A DNA stretch of 64,000 nucleotides from Thermoplasmatales archaeon E-plasma (GTDB taxonomy: Archaea > Thermoplasmatota > Thermoplasmata > Thermoplasmatales > Thermoplasmataceae), in contig KI542675.1 in NCBI GenBank assembly GCA_000496135.1, forward strand, positions 310,001 through 374,000, given 5' to 3'. Both the position numbers and the translations under genes were made by a program. Every line of letters begins with the position of its first letter. Position 1 is the first letter of the stretch. Below are positions 38,661 to 48,380 of the stretch, piece by piece. The notes beneath the pieces are model-generated. The model was not told the DNA's origin and searched no databases. It saw nothing but the letters and a program-made list of their open reading frames with translations.

Positions 38661-39998
38661 TCATGGAGTCTGAGGAACAGAACTGTAGTTATCCATATTC
38701 AAAAGCTCTTTCTTACGTAGAACGAGAAGCAATCCTATCATTGCCCCCAAGGCTGCCAGAATAAACTCCATACTGGTTCCAAGATAAAAAAGAACAAGGC
38801 CTGATACAAGACCAGCCACGATCTGTCCAATACCTATGACTGAATTATAATATCCAATTGCACTTCCTCTGTTAACTTTCTTTGCAATTTTTGAGATGAC
38901 AGTAATCTGTGTTATATTTATGAAACTCCAGAAAGCACCAATTCCGCCATATACTAATATGGCAAGATAAACAGTCCATGATGTGTTGTTTGCGTACAGG
39001 GGCAAAATTGCCGCCCCGCTGAATGCAAAAATCCTTATTATCAGAGGTATAAAAAGTGCTTTTCCCAAAGACGATCTTTTTATATATGCGCCGGCATAAT
39101 TGAATGTTACTGTTGATAGAACATTGTTCAGCAGATACATTATATATATGGTTGTCTCACTGGCACCATATGAATTCAGCATAAAGACGGGGAAAGGAAT
39201 AAAAAACAGTTGAAATGCAAACATTAAAAACATGCACACAACAAGATAGTACTTTAAAATGGGGCGGAACGGTTCACGATCCTTCCTGTGAAACAACCTG
39301 ACAATATGATAAACATAGGACGGTGAGTATCTGGCCTTTTCCAGAGTTCTCACCGAGAAAATCCATGAAAGTCTCCTTCTGTTTATCCGTTTAGATGGTT
39401 CCTTCAGCAGGAAAATAGAGAGAACAAAAGATAGGAGGTATATCAGGGCTGAAATCAGGTAGATTATTTTCAATATATCTGTATTATTAAGACCAGCGCT
39501 TACAATGGCTAACCCGAAAACAAGACCAATTACTGATCCTATGGATGATATCATACTGAATATGGACACAGTCCTTGCCCACTGGCTTTCAACTGAATTC
39601 TCTATGACAAGAAGCGTTGAAACCGGCACCGAAGCCATTGAAAAAATTTGAAATGAAACTAAGAGTATTATGTATTCTTCAAGGTTTCCAACAAGCATTA
39701 TTAAGGCAAGAGATAGAAAAGACCCAAAAAACGCTATGAGTATGAATATTTTCCGTTTACCCATGCTATCAGAGAGATTACCCCAAAAAATGAGTGCCAC
39801 TACTGATGCAGTGGAAGCTGCAGACGATGTAATTCCATAATATATTATATTTTGATGGAGATAATTTGTTACAAAAAGTGGCATAAGAGGCGTCATCAAA
39901 CCTCCAGAAATATTTGCCACTAAAAAGGAAATATACCAGAGATGAGAGGTATCATAGCCCCTTTTCGGAAGGGTAGCTTTTTCCTCTCCTGCCTCCAT
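38661..39998 (-). CDS. MFS transporter
   Basis: A 445-residue membrane protein with twelve predicted helices in two halves. The loop between helices 2 and 3 has GNLSDSMGKRKIF, the MFS signature G-x3-D-x2-GRR variant. It is most like sugar or drug MFS carriers; the substrate is unknown. A basic central loop lies at about residues 200-245. It is convergent with purK and 23 bases downstream of the MqnD-like gene. Confidence 0.85.
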   Translation of the reverse strand: MEAGEEKATLPKRGYDTSHLWYISFLVANISGGLMTPLMPLFVTNYLHQNIIYYGITSSAASTASVVALIFWGNLSDSMGKRKIFILIAFFGSFLSLALIMLVGNLEEYIILLVSFQIFSMASVPVSTLLVIENSVESQWARTVSIFSMISSIGSVIGLVFGLAIVSAGLNNTDILKIIYLISALIYLLSFVLSIFLLKEPSKRINRRRLSWIFSVRTLEKARYSPSYVYHIVRLFHRKDREPFRPILKYYLVVCMFLMFAFQLFFIPFPVFMLNSYGASETTIYIMYLLNNVLSTVTFNYAGAYIKRSSLGKALFIPLIIRIFAFSGAAILPLYANNTSWTVYLAILVYGGIGAFWSFINITQITVISKIAKKVNRGSAIGYYNSVIGIGQIVAGLVSGLVLFYLGTSMEFILAALGAMIGLLLVLRKKELLNMDNYSSVPQTP

Positions 39999-40021
39999 TT
40001 TATTCCCTTCGATTAATATTT

Positions 40022-40837
40022 TCAGACTATTTCAATGTTGAATGGCTTTACCAGTCCCATTGAAAAAGCTTTTTTAAAGTATAGGTCAAGTGCTAATCTA
40101 CCGGGTTTTCCAAAATCTATGGACAGGTCATTAACATACATTTTGATGAATTTTGTTTCCAGCTCCAGATTCTCATATCTTGCGTATTTCATGGCATATC
40201 TTGCGGCTTCTTCAACATGTTCCTGTGCATATTTTATGGATGCCTCAAAATCCGCCCTGTACCTGGCGGCTACATCCTTTCCAAGGGATTTCTTGACCGC
40301 ATTAAAGCCTAGAGGGAGTGGTAAATCTCCTGAATACTCTATCCATTTTTCATATAGATCCACAACTTTCACTAACCCTTTGTCCTGAAATGTCAGCTGT
40401 TCATCATGAATTACTATTCCTGCATCTATTTCTCCTGCAATAACTGCATCAGGAATCTGATCAAACCGGACTGCCTTAAACTTAGCATCTTTGTTGACAA
40501 ACATTCTGTACAGAAGGTGAGAAGAGGTCCCATAACCCGGCGTACCGATTATGGCATTTTTAAGATCTATATTCTTCTTCGCTACTACTGCCGGTCCATA
40601 ATGTAATCCAAAGCTGGCACCGGATGCAGTCAGAAAGTATTTGTCGTGAATTTCGGAATATGCGTTTCCGGAAATAGCACTAACGTCATAAGTTCCTTTC
40701 CTGGCTTCAATATTCAATGTCTCTATGTCAGCAATAACCTGTTCATATTCCATACTGACATCAATCCTTCCTTTTATCATTGCATAAAACATGAAGGCGT
40801 CATCAGGGTCTGGCGTATGAGCTACCGTTAACTTCAT
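40022..40837 (-). CDS. MqnD-like (menaquinone biosynthesis) protein
   Basis: A cytoplasmic protein of about 271 residues with the periplasmic-binding-protein fold of MqnA/MqnD. The N-terminal HTPDPDDAFMFYAMIKG and the active-site histidine in IVIHDEQLTF (about 161-170) match 1,4-dihydroxy-6-naphthoate synthase of the futalosine pathway, which would serve menaquinone made by Thermoplasmatales. No other menaquinone gene is adjacent. The start at ATG 40837 fits homologues better than ATG 40858. Confidence 0.72.
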   Translation of the reverse strand: MKLTVAHTPDPDDAFMFYAMIKGRIDVSMEYEQVIADIETLNIEARKGTYDVSAISGNAYSEIHDKYFLTASGASFGLHYGPAVVAKKNIDLKNAIIGTPGYGTSSHLLYRMFVNKDAKFKAVRFDQIPDAVIAGEIDAGIVIHDEQLTFQDKGLVKVVDLYEKWIEYSGDLPLPLGFNAVKKSLGKDVAARYRADFEASIKYAQEHVEEAARYAMKYARYENLELETKFIKMYVNDLSIDFGKPGRLALDLYFKKAFSMGLVKPFNIEIV

Positions 40838-40896
40838 CAAACCTAATCCAAAGATCAATCATAATCTTTGCTAAGCGCAAAGCATAGGTGAAATGC

Positions 40897-41559
40897 TTAA
40901 TGCTTTCTTTTCAACGTTAACGCTGCTGTTGAAATAACTATTACGGCAGCAAAACCCCCTATAAGCATTTCATAATATGGTACATAATTCTGGGAATTGT
41001 GAGAATTGTCGCTACCCGTGATGGAACCATTGAGCATTACATTTGTAGAAAATAAGGCATAATTACAATATTCACTGCTATAATTTCCCATGTATGTTTT
41101 GTTCAACCTCAATGGCAGCCCTGAATATGCATCTAGGCAATCGTATGTCTTGCGTATGTTAAATTTAGTTCCACTGTTTTTGCAGGTCTCATTCAAAAAC
41201 AGTTTATCCACGGTAATGTTTCTATTCATATAATGGGCAGAACAATTAATTCTTAGGGACGCGTTAATTATGTTATTAGTATCATTTTTATATGGATTTT
41301 TTCCATTGTGGATAGAATTCAGAACTATTGCAGAAGCCCCTGGAAAAAGTTTCATGGAGGTATTTATATAACAGTAAGAGAGGCTGGAATCGCATGTACC
41401 ATGACCAGCTTTCATATTTTCGTAATAAGAAGTGATACCACACTCTCTATTGACATCAGATATCATAATTCCTATACGCTGGTAGACTCCATTATCATTT
41501 AATGTAAAGTTCGAGTAAGAATAGTTAAATAACCATGGTGGCAAATTTTGATTTAACAC
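40897..41559 (-). CDS. Cys-rich membrane-anchored surface protein, apparently split from its signal peptide
   Basis: A 220-residue product with eight cysteines, about twenty Asn-rich glycosylation-like sites, and a C-terminal membrane anchor (about 197-216) ending in basic residues. The start GTG 41559 lacks a signal peptide. The frame is open upstream to a TGA and reads as plausible protein (about 10 residues). A good signal peptide is present in another frame just upstream (41657-41553), so a frameshift near 41590-41600 is likely. If so the gene is broken or mis-assembled. Confidence 0.6.
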   Translation of the reverse strand: MLNQNLPPWLFNYSYSNFTLNDNGVYQRIGIMISDVNRECGITSYYENMKAGHGTCDSSLSYCYINTSMKLFPGASAIVLNSIHNGKNPYKNDTNNIINASLRINCSAHYMNRNITVDKLFLNETCKNSGTKFNIRKTYDCLDAYSGLPLRLNKTYMGNYSSEYCNYALFSTNVMLNGSITGSDNSHNSQNYVPYYEMLIGGFAAVIVISTAALTLKRKH

Positions 41560-41657
41560 ATCTTTGAATACATTGTAGTAAATTGGATTTCATGATTACT
41601 TCCTATTCCCAGAACAACAATCAAAAATGAAACTGCTGTTATTATGGATAAAACCAT
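41553..41657 (-). pseudogene. Signal-peptide fragment preceding the Cys-rich membrane protein
   Basis: A 34-codon frame from ATG 41657 encodes a hydrophobic segment with the N-region, core and cleavage-like region of a signal peptide, then runs to TAA overlapping GTG 41559. It looks like the missing N-terminus of the next gene, one base out of frame. Confidence 0.45.
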
Positions 41658-41779
41658 ACTTATATTTTTTGAGCGCACTGCCGTGAATAAATAAATTTTA
41701 TTTAATTATTGTTGTCACTTTAGCTATGAAAAATAGGAATAACCCAAATCCGTCTTGTTTAAAAGATTTGGTTCAGAGT

Positions 41780-43195
41780 TCATTTCTTGCTCATTTTTCT
41801 CATAACTTCAGTTACGATTAGAGCAAGAACAACCAATCCTGCTCCTGCAAATACCCCATAGAAGTAATAGACTAAACCCGGAATCTTGGTAAATGTTATG
41901 GTCTCATTGAGCTCCTCAAAATAGACTGTGATATTTCCAGTCATTTGAGAAGTCTGATACCCTGATGGAACCATTGTAATGTTGAAGCATTGGGTTCCAG
42001 TAGGTGCCAGAATACCGATGTTGCTTGAGGTGGAATTCACAAAGGTACTGCCCAGTTGAACTCCCCACTCTGTCGAGGACGGCAAACCGGATTCCTCGAA
42101 TACAACATAATACTCTGTAATATTTGCAAATGAATAGGCAGTCGAATAAGTTTGATTTCCGCTTGAACCACCGAACAATATCAGCGTTGAATTTGCTTCA
42201 TAACGTGCCATTGTTTGTCCAAAGTAGACATTGGGTTCAGCCCCTCTCAATTGAACGCTTGTCCATGTATTGGAAGATGAATTAAACTCCCAGGTTCCCT
42301 GAACAGGACCATTGGAGTTGACTCCACCAAACAGAATTGTCATATTGTCTAAAAGATAGAATTTCAATTCTCCAAAAGCTCTTGACCCAGGGTTGTTTAT
42401 TGTTCTTATTTGATTCCATGTCAAGGAACTGCTCATTACCCAGGTGGAATCAGAATAACTTGAATTATAACCACCAAACATTATGGGATAACCGGCTGAA
42501 TCATACGCCATCTCAGATCCATCCATGGAAGGCATTTTTTTACTTTCACTGGTTATGTTGATCCACTTATTCTTGTATTCCCATGTGGAATTAAGATATC
42601 CATTTGGTCCTATTCCGCCATAAAGGATTATGGCGTTCAGCGCAGGTGAATAACTCATGGCCCCGAAAGCCCGTGATGAAGGATGTATTGAAAAGTTCAA
42701 AACTGACCAGGTTTTCCCAGTGAAAATCCACGTTTGACTGAAATACGAGGTTTTGTTCATTCCGCCAAATAGTAATATGTATCCGGTAGACGGGTCATAC
42801 TGCATTGATCCTCCTATCATTGCGGGGGGTGCATTCGAGCTGGTAAGATTTGTCCAGCTTCCCGAGTAATATTGCCACGTTTGATTTAGAAATGTTGTAT
42901 TTGGGCCATTAAAAATTTCGCCACCAAATAGAATCACACCACTGGTTGTGGAACCGTATGCCATACTGGCATTAGCTCTAGGACCAGGTCCCGCTGCCGT
43001 AATTGGCGACCATTGGTTCTCGCTAACCGGGTTATTATAGTTTGTAGCAACAGCGTTCGGGTTAAATATCGCTTTCATTGAAGAGTGGTATGGCACCACT
43101 CCAATACCGAAGAATGATACCAATATCACTAAAGTTACTGATAGAGAAAGGACTCTAATGAACAAGGGTCTTCTCAAAATTTCCCTGATTGACAT
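41780..43195 (-). CDS. Kelch-repeat surface protein with one ESGLPSS module and a membrane anchor
   Basis: A secreted protein of about 471 residues. Signal helix at the N-terminus; residues about 45-340 hold about six kelch-type blades, each with a hydrophobic strand plus (I/L)LFGG and a Trp; one beta module begins with FEESGLPSSTEW near residue 365; a membrane anchor (about 445-465) and a basic tail end it. Such kelch proteins are abundant on Thermoplasmatales surfaces. ATG 43195 is preferred: an ATTTATAAAT box at 43216-43225 lies about 26 bases upstream (leaderless). A sugar-nucleotide gene follows upstream. Confidence 0.83.
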   Translation of the reverse strand: MSIREILRRPLFIRVLSLSVTLVILVSFFGIGVVPYHSSMKAIFNPNAVATNYNNPVSENQWSPITAAGPGPRANASMAYGSTTSGVILFGGEIFNGPNTTFLNQTWQYYSGSWTNLTSSNAPPAMIGGSMQYDPSTGYILLFGGMNKTSYFSQTWIFTGKTWSVLNFSIHPSSRAFGAMSYSPALNAIILYGGIGPNGYLNSTWEYKNKWINITSESKKMPSMDGSEMAYDSAGYPIMFGGYNSSYSDSTWVMSSSLTWNQIRTINNPGSRAFGELKFYLLDNMTILFGGVNSNGPVQGTWEFNSSSNTWTSVQLRGAEPNVYFGQTMARYEANSTLILFGGSSGNQTYSTAYSFANITEYYVVFEESGLPSSTEWGVQLGSTFVNSTSSNIGILAPTGTQCFNITMVPSGYQTSQMTGNITVYFEELNETITFTKIPGLVYYFYGVFAGAGLVVLALIVTEVMRKMSKK

Positions 43196-43215
43196 TACAC
43201 ACAGATTCAACGGTC

Positions 43216-43225
43216 ATTTATAAAT
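43216..43225 (-). promoter_or_regulatory. TATA box of the kelch surface-protein gene
   Basis: ATTTATAAAT is self-complementary. It is centred about 26 bases from ATG 43195, which decides between that ATG and the codon at 43210. Confidence 0.55.
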
Positions 43226-43266
43226 TTTCTAGAGGTTCGGGAAATTATCACCCTATTGGCTCTATT

Positions 43267-44442
43267 TCATTTGTCCAATCCCGGACTATTTTTCCATACA
43301 GTTTTGGGTTTGATGACACCTCTTAGATTATCCGCTTTTCCCTTGAATTTTTCTATGTCTTTGAGCATAAGTATAATCTCCTCTTTAAGAGCTCTTTTCC
43401 TCTCATAGCCAAGAGCTTTCAGTTTTGAATGTTCAGGATTATAGTAATGTTCTTCCTTTTCTATTCTGGGATTCTCTACATGTTCAATTTTCCCCCTTTT
43501 ATTTAAGATGTCTCTTGCAGTTGATGATGTTATCTCTGCAAGTTCATTAACGGAATAATGTTCATCAAACTGATTAAAAACTCTGTATTCTCCATGTTCG
43601 GGTGGTTTTTCCAGTCCTATAGTCAGGCAACTTATACTATCCTCCAGGGATAAGAATCCTCTTCTTTGAAAGCCCTTTCCATATGGTGTTATTGGCTCAT
43701 CCAAAACAGCTTGGGTGCAGAATCTGTTTAGAGCGGTTCCCCACACTTCATCTATATCAAATCTTGTGTATAGATCAGTTTCTTCAATTTCTTTTGTCCT
43801 AGTTCCATATACAACTCCCTGCATTACATCTGTTATTCTTAAATTCCATAGCTTATTTGCGAACATCAGATTATTGGTATCGTGTACCTTGCTCCAGTGA
43901 TACCAGGAACCTGCAAACTTTGGGAATGGAAGGAAATCCTTTCTATCTTTGTATTCGATTTCGAAAAAGCCTTCAGGAATGTCTATATTTGGCGTTCCGT
44001 ATTCTCCCATGGTTCCTAATTTTAACAGATGAGATTCCGGGATTATATCTTTCATTGCATAAACTAAATTCAGAGTTCCTATCATATTTTTTGTTAAAGT
44101 ATCCGTAGCCTGCTTTAACCCAAGCATTGAATAAGGTGCTGACCTCTGTTCTGCCAGATGGACTATTGCATCAGGTTTTATTTTTTTGATAAGATCATAA
44201 ACAAATTCAGGATCGCTGACATCTCCCTTGTGGAATTCTATTTTTTTCTTCCACAACTGGTACAATTTTTGTAATCTATCCTCCATTGAAACAATGGGTG
44301 TAATTGAGTCTGAATTTACTTCTCTGACCCTTTCTCTTGTAAAAAAAGAATCTGCCCCTGATACTTCATGCCCTCTGGCAATAAGTCTCAGTGCAAGGGG
44401 CCAGCCTATATATCCGTCAATTCCCAGAATAAGAATCTTCAT
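43267..44442 (-). CDS. UDP-sulfoquinovose synthase (Agl3/SQD1 family)
   Basis: A 391-residue extended SDR protein. The NAD motif GIDGYIGWPLALRL (about 7-20) is followed by QRSAPYSM and a YHWSKVHD active site (about 182-189), both typical of SQD1/Agl3. It makes UDP-sulfoquinovose from UDP-glucose and sulfite. In Sulfolobus, Agl3 supplies sulfoquinovose for the N-glycan of surface proteins, and the same use is likely here. The minus-strand TATA at about 44462-44469 lies 25 bases before ATG 44442. Confidence 0.88.
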   Translation of the reverse strand: MKILILGIDGYIGWPLALRLIARGHEVSGADSFFTRERVREVNSDSITPIVSMEDRLQKLYQLWKKKIEFHKGDVSDPEFVYDLIKKIKPDAIVHLAEQRSAPYSMLGLKQATDTLTKNMIGTLNLVYAMKDIIPESHLLKLGTMGEYGTPNIDIPEGFFEIEYKDRKDFLPFPKFAGSWYHWSKVHDTNNLMFANKLWNLRITDVMQGVVYGTRTKEIEETDLYTRFDIDEVWGTALNRFCTQAVLDEPITPYGKGFQRRGFLSLEDSISCLTIGLEKPPEHGEYRVFNQFDEHYSVNELAEITSSTARDILNKRGKIEHVENPRIEKEEHYYNPEHSKLKALGYERKRALKEEIILMLKDIEKFKGKADNLRGVIKPKTVWKNSPGLDK

Positions 44443-44542
44443 TTCAGCTTGATCTAATCCTAATTTAAAATCTTATTTATTGGTGAGGTGTTTTCTATTT
44501 CCCTTAAAAAAAACTATTATATTGAGATAATAATATCGGAAA

Positions 44543-45157
44543 ATGGATATAAAAAATCTATTCGACATTGCAAAAATATTCATACCTTTGTTTGTTGTAA
44601 TAGATCCTATTGGTTCGATGGTTCTCTTTGTTTCAATGACATCATCCTATTCAGAATTGGAGAAAAGAGAAGCGACAAAAGATGCGTTCGTTTACGGTCT
44701 CATCATTATGATTTTGTTCACGCTTGGGGGAAGCATACTACTTGAGCTTATGGGAATATCCATAGCTGCGATCCAAATCGCAGGCGGTATTATTCTTCTT
44801 ATCATGGGAATTGAAATGGTAAGAGAAGGCGACAGACCAAAGTCTACAGGAAAGACCTATAAAAACCCTGATCTGGGAATAGTTCCTTTCGCCACCCCTC
44901 TTTTGGCAGGACCAGGAGCAATTTCCCTTGTGATAATTCTATCTCAATCCGGCTTATACGCAATCATAGAAGTCCTCGCATCTCTTATTACCATATTCGT
45001 AATAGTTGTCATTCTTTTTACATTCGGAACAAAAATATCAAGGGCCATAGGAGACAAGTCCCTAAAAGCTATAACAAGAATTTTTGGTTTATTAGTTGCA
45101 GCATTTGCCATTCAGTTTATAATCGATGCTATTGAAATAATTTCACTGGTAGTTTAA
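44543..45157 (+). CDS. MarC-family integral membrane protein
   Basis: A 204-residue protein with six membrane helices. The N-terminal IPLFVVIDPIGS and the central PFATPLLAGPGAI are diagnostic of MarC/UPF0056. The family's transport role is not established. It is divergent from the sulfoquinovose gene, and a TATA-like box at 44517-44524 lies about 26 bases before ATG 44543 (leaderless). Confidence 0.9.
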   Translation: MDIKNLFDIAKIFIPLFVVIDPIGSMVLFVSMTSSYSELEKREATKDAFVYGLIIMILFTLGGSILLELMGISIAAIQIAGGIILLIMGIEMVREGDRPKSTGKTYKNPDLGIVPFATPLLAGPGAISLVIILSQSGLYAIIEVLASLITIFVIVVILFTFGTKISRAIGDKSLKAITRIFGLLVAAFAIQFIIDAIEIISLVV

Positions 45158-45179
45158 AAGAAAAATGAAATATGGAAAA

Positions 45180-46406
45180 CTAAAAAGAAAATTCCTCTCC
45201 ATTCATTGGAAGAATTATCTCATAGTTTGCAAGATCCTCAAGCATTTTTTCCCGCTGCTCTCCGTGACAAAAAATAACCCTGTCCGGTTCGCATCCCTTG
45301 ATAAATTTAACGAGATCATCATGACCAGCGTGTGCAGACATGTCAAAAAATTCAATTTTCATTTTAGGTCTTACCTGGGCACCTGCAATGTTCAAGGTAC
45401 CCGTTTCCATTAGCTGTCTTCCATTTGTTCCCTCAACCTGATATCCTGTCATGAAAATGGCACTCTTCTTATCATCAAGAAGCTTCTCGATGTATCCAAG
45501 AGCAGGTCCACCATCTAACATGCCTGAAGTTGATATAATTATATCATTTTCAAGTGCGGTTTCTCTCATATTTCTTCCCTTAATTTCATTAACATTCGAC
45601 AGGGCTTTCCTGAAATTCTTATCAGACCTTAAATATCCTGGTGTGTGCATATAAATGTTTGAGATTAAATTACCCATTCCATCTGTTGCTATGTTGTAAG
45701 GCAAATCGCTGATTGACATGACAAGTTCCTGGGTTCTGCCCATTGCAAAGGATGGAAGGATAACCTTTCCTCCGCCTTCAACAATTTCCTTTATTGATTC
45801 TCTCAAATTTTTTCTTACTGCTTCCCTGTCTACATGGTTTTTCCCCGCGTAGGTGCTTTCAATAATCAGGGTATCACACTTCTGCGGTTCAGCACCCTTG
45901 AGAAGAAGTGAATCGCTGGTATATAAGTCACCTGTCACCATTATACTGGATGAATTTTCAAACTTCCACATGGTTGACCCGGGAATATGACCTGCGCTTT
46001 TCGGAGAGATTTTAAATCCATCGGACTCAATTGTTTCACCGTATTTTACAGTCCTTAAGTTCTCGTAAAGCTTCTCAATATCATCAGGTGTAAATCTTAC
46101 TGGATATCCTTCCAGATTCATGACCTTAATTGAATCTCTCAGCATAGGGCGCATGCTGTTAGCAGTCATATCGGTTGCGTAAATATTTGGGGAATAATCC
46201 TGATAGAAGATAGGAAGAGCTCCTATGTGGTCAAGGTGGGAGTGTGTTACAAATATTGAATCTACCTTTTCTGGAGGGAGTGGATATAGAGGTGGTTTTT
46301 CCGGAATAACTCCATAATCTATGAGAACCTTTTTTCCATGTTCTTCTATTATAATCCCGAGTCGCCCAACCTCCTGAGCGCCCCCTAAAAATTTTATTTT
46401 ATACAT
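45180..46406 (-). CDS. Beta-CASP ribonuclease, archaeal RNase J
   Basis: A 408-residue metallo-beta-lactamase/beta-CASP nuclease of aRNase J length, without KH domains. Visible: metal motif HSHLDHIGALP (about 54-64), GDLYTSD, the beta-CASP SFAMGRTQEL, STSGMLDGGPA and the C-terminal HAGHDDL and FCHGEQ. RNase J degrades RNA 5'->3' and processes 5' ends. It begins one base after the stop of the MTA phosphorylase, forming a two-gene operon. Confidence 0.9.
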   Translation of the reverse strand: MYKIKFLGGAQEVGRLGIIIEEHGKKVLIDYGVIPEKPPLYPLPPEKVDSIFVTHSHLDHIGALPIFYQDYSPNIYATDMTANSMRPMLRDSIKVMNLEGYPVRFTPDDIEKLYENLRTVKYGETIESDGFKISPKSAGHIPGSTMWKFENSSSIMVTGDLYTSDSLLLKGAEPQKCDTLIIESTYAGKNHVDREAVRKNLRESIKEIVEGGGKVILPSFAMGRTQELVMSISDLPYNIATDGMGNLISNIYMHTPGYLRSDKNFRKALSNVNEIKGRNMRETALENDIIISTSGMLDGGPALGYIEKLLDDKKSAIFMTGYQVEGTNGRQLMETGTLNIAGAQVRPKMKIEFFDMSAHAGHDDLVKFIKGCEPDRVIFCHGEQREKMLEDLANYEIILPMNGEEFSF

Positions 46407-46407
46407 C

Positions 46408-47169
46408 TTATAACCTTGCGCCTTCCAATCTCTTGCTACACTGGCAGCTTCTTGGCGTGTTTTCTTTTACAAACGTTTCTATATTTTTCATTGTTTTTTC
46501 CTCATTTTCCTTAATTATCTTGATTACTTCCGAAGCTTCAACCGGGTGTTCAGACCAGACGTCATAATCAGTTACCGTAGCCAGCATTGAGTAACACATA
46601 CTCATTTCATCGGCAAGGGTAATTTCTGGAACCAAAGTCATTCCTATTATATCTCCAAAATTCCTGAACATTCTTGATTCTGCCCTTGTTGAAAATCTTG
46701 GGCCTTCTATGACTATATATGTTCCTCCATTATGAGTTTTCCCATTCTTTTTGGAAACAGAGTATAAGATTTCATTCATTCTAGGGCAAAAGGGGTCGGC
46801 TGTTGATATATGTACAACATCCGGACCGTCAAAGAATGTTAGTGGCCTCTTTTTAGTGAAATCAATGAATTGATCCGGTATGACTGTATCTCCGGGTTCG
46901 ATGTTTTCTTTTAGTGATCCAACAGCATTGATTCCCAGTATTTCATTGCAACCAGCCTTCTCAAGAGCATAGATATTTGCCCTGTAGTTGACCATATGCG
47001 GGGGAATTTGGTGCTTGTTGCCATGCCTTGGTATAAATGCAACTTCTTTCCCTGAGATTGTTCCGGTTTGAATATCCGATGAAGGTTCCCCGTAGGGAGT
47101 CTTAATTCTTAATGATTTCTTTTCAGAAAGAAGGTTATATATTCCGCTGCCTCCTATAATGCCAATCAA
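46408..47169 (-). CDS. mtnP: S-methyl-5'-thioadenosine phosphorylase (MTAP)
   Basis: A 253-residue PNP/MTAP family enzyme that cleaves methylthioadenosine or purine nucleosides with phosphate. Visible: [34 protein letters not shown] and TDYDVW; the Asp in TDYDVW favours adenine nucleosides, as in MTAP. It starts with TTG 47169 behind GAGGAG, a clear ribosome site about five bases upstream. Confidence 0.88.
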   Translation of the reverse strand: MIGIIGGSGIYNLLSEKKSLRIKTPYGEPSSDIQTGTISGKEVAFIPRHGNKHQIPPHMVNYRANIYALEKAGCNEILGINAVGSLKENIEPGDTVIPDQFIDFTKKRPLTFFDGPDVVHISTADPFCPRMNEILYSVSKKNGKTHNGGTYIVIEGPRFSTRAESRMFRNFGDIIGMTLVPEITLADEMSMCYSMLATVTDYDVWSEHPVEASEVIKIIKENEEKTMKNIETFVKENTPRSCQCSKRLEGARL

Positions 47170-47291
47170 TTTATCTCCTCTTATTTTTAGTGGTAAATTT
47201 ATGTATTGTATTTAACCAATCGTTTTTAGAGTATGCGAAAAAAAGCTATTTTATATCAATGTGCCTTTAACTTCATAGAGGTAGTTTTCTG

Positions 47292-48380
47292 TTGGTTATA
47301 AAAAAAATAGGAGAAATTACAGATGAAGTTCAGGATATTGAAATGACGGTAAAAATATTGTCACTTTCACAAAAGGAGAGAAATTCAGATAAAGGGAATA
47401 GTGTATACCATTACGGCCTTTTGGGAGATGAAACAGGGGTTTTACCATTCACTGCATGGAATATATCCTCAATTGTTAAGGAAAAGGATGTAGTCAATAT
47501 AAAGCGCGCTTATACAAAGAAATATAATGATAAGATAAGAATATATTTTGATGATAAGACCGAATTTGCCCTGATGCCGGGCGTTGAAATGGAAGTTAAG
47601 CGAACCTATAACTATGAGAAAATCCGAAATCTTGGAACCGGGAGTAAGTTTGTTGCCCTGGAAGGTATCCTGAGTGAAGAGAAAGAAAGGGAGTTTGAAA
47701 CAAACGGTGAAAAAAGAAAAGTCTATTCATACGTTATGGAGGATGACACCGGAAGCATAAGGTTGTCATCCTTTGGAAGAAAATTACCCATGGGTCATGG
47801 TATAAGGCTTGAAGGGGTAAAGATAGAAGAATTTAACGGAAGGATTAATGCAAGCGTTGGAGAAAAAGCTGAGGTTCAGGAGATAGAACTTCAAATTGAA
47901 AAGGGACCCAAATTTACGTATATATCAGAAATAGAAAATCCAATTGGAGGGTTATACATATCCGGTTTTCCAATTTCAATTGGGGAGAAAAGTGGTCTTA
48001 TAAAGAGATGTAAAGAGTGTAAGAAGAAAATTGATGATGAAAGGTGTGAAACACATCCGGATGCTGGATTTTACTTCGATATATTTGCATATTTTAATAT
48101 TGACGATGGAACTGGATACATTTCCGTCACAAGCGGAATGGAAGCGCTCAAGGATATCTGCGGAATAAAATCTGATGAGCTTTCAAATGAAAAAAGGCCT
48201 CCTCTAAGGAAGGAAATATATGAAAGAATTGAACACTCACTAATGGGAAAAGCTTTAAAGGTTCAGGGGAGTCTTTCAAAGAATACAATGGGGATGAGTT
48301 TAAGGGCGAGCCTTATTTCCTCAATTGGCCCGGAAGACAATAAAGAACTTAAAAAAATAATGGAGAGTGAGTTTTTATGA
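47292..48380 (+). CDS. RPA-like single-stranded DNA-binding protein
   Basis: A 362-residue protein with two to three OB folds (about 1-100, 110-200, 240-340) and a zinc-finger-like CKECKKKIDDERCETHPD (about 240-257), as in euryarchaeal RPA. It coats ssDNA in replication and repair. The start is TTG 47292 behind a GAGGT ribosome site. The four-base overlap (ATGA) with the next gene shows a coupled operon. Confidence 0.85.
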   Translation: MVIKKIGEITDEVQDIEMTVKILSLSQKERNSDKGNSVYHYGLLGDETGVLPFTAWNISSIVKEKDVVNIKRAYTKKYNDKIRIYFDDKTEFALMPGVEMEVKRTYNYEKIRNLGTGSKFVALEGILSEEKEREFETNGEKRKVYSYVMEDDTGSIRLSSFGRKLPMGHGIRLEGVKIEEFNGRINASVGEKAEVQEIELQIEKGPKFTYISEIENPIGGLYISGFPISIGEKSGLIKRCKECKKKIDDERCETHPDAGFYFDIFAYFNIDDGTGYISVTSGMEALKDICGIKSDELSNEKRPPLRKEIYERIEHSLMGKALKVQGSLSKNTMGMSLRASLISSIGPEDNKELKKIMESEFL

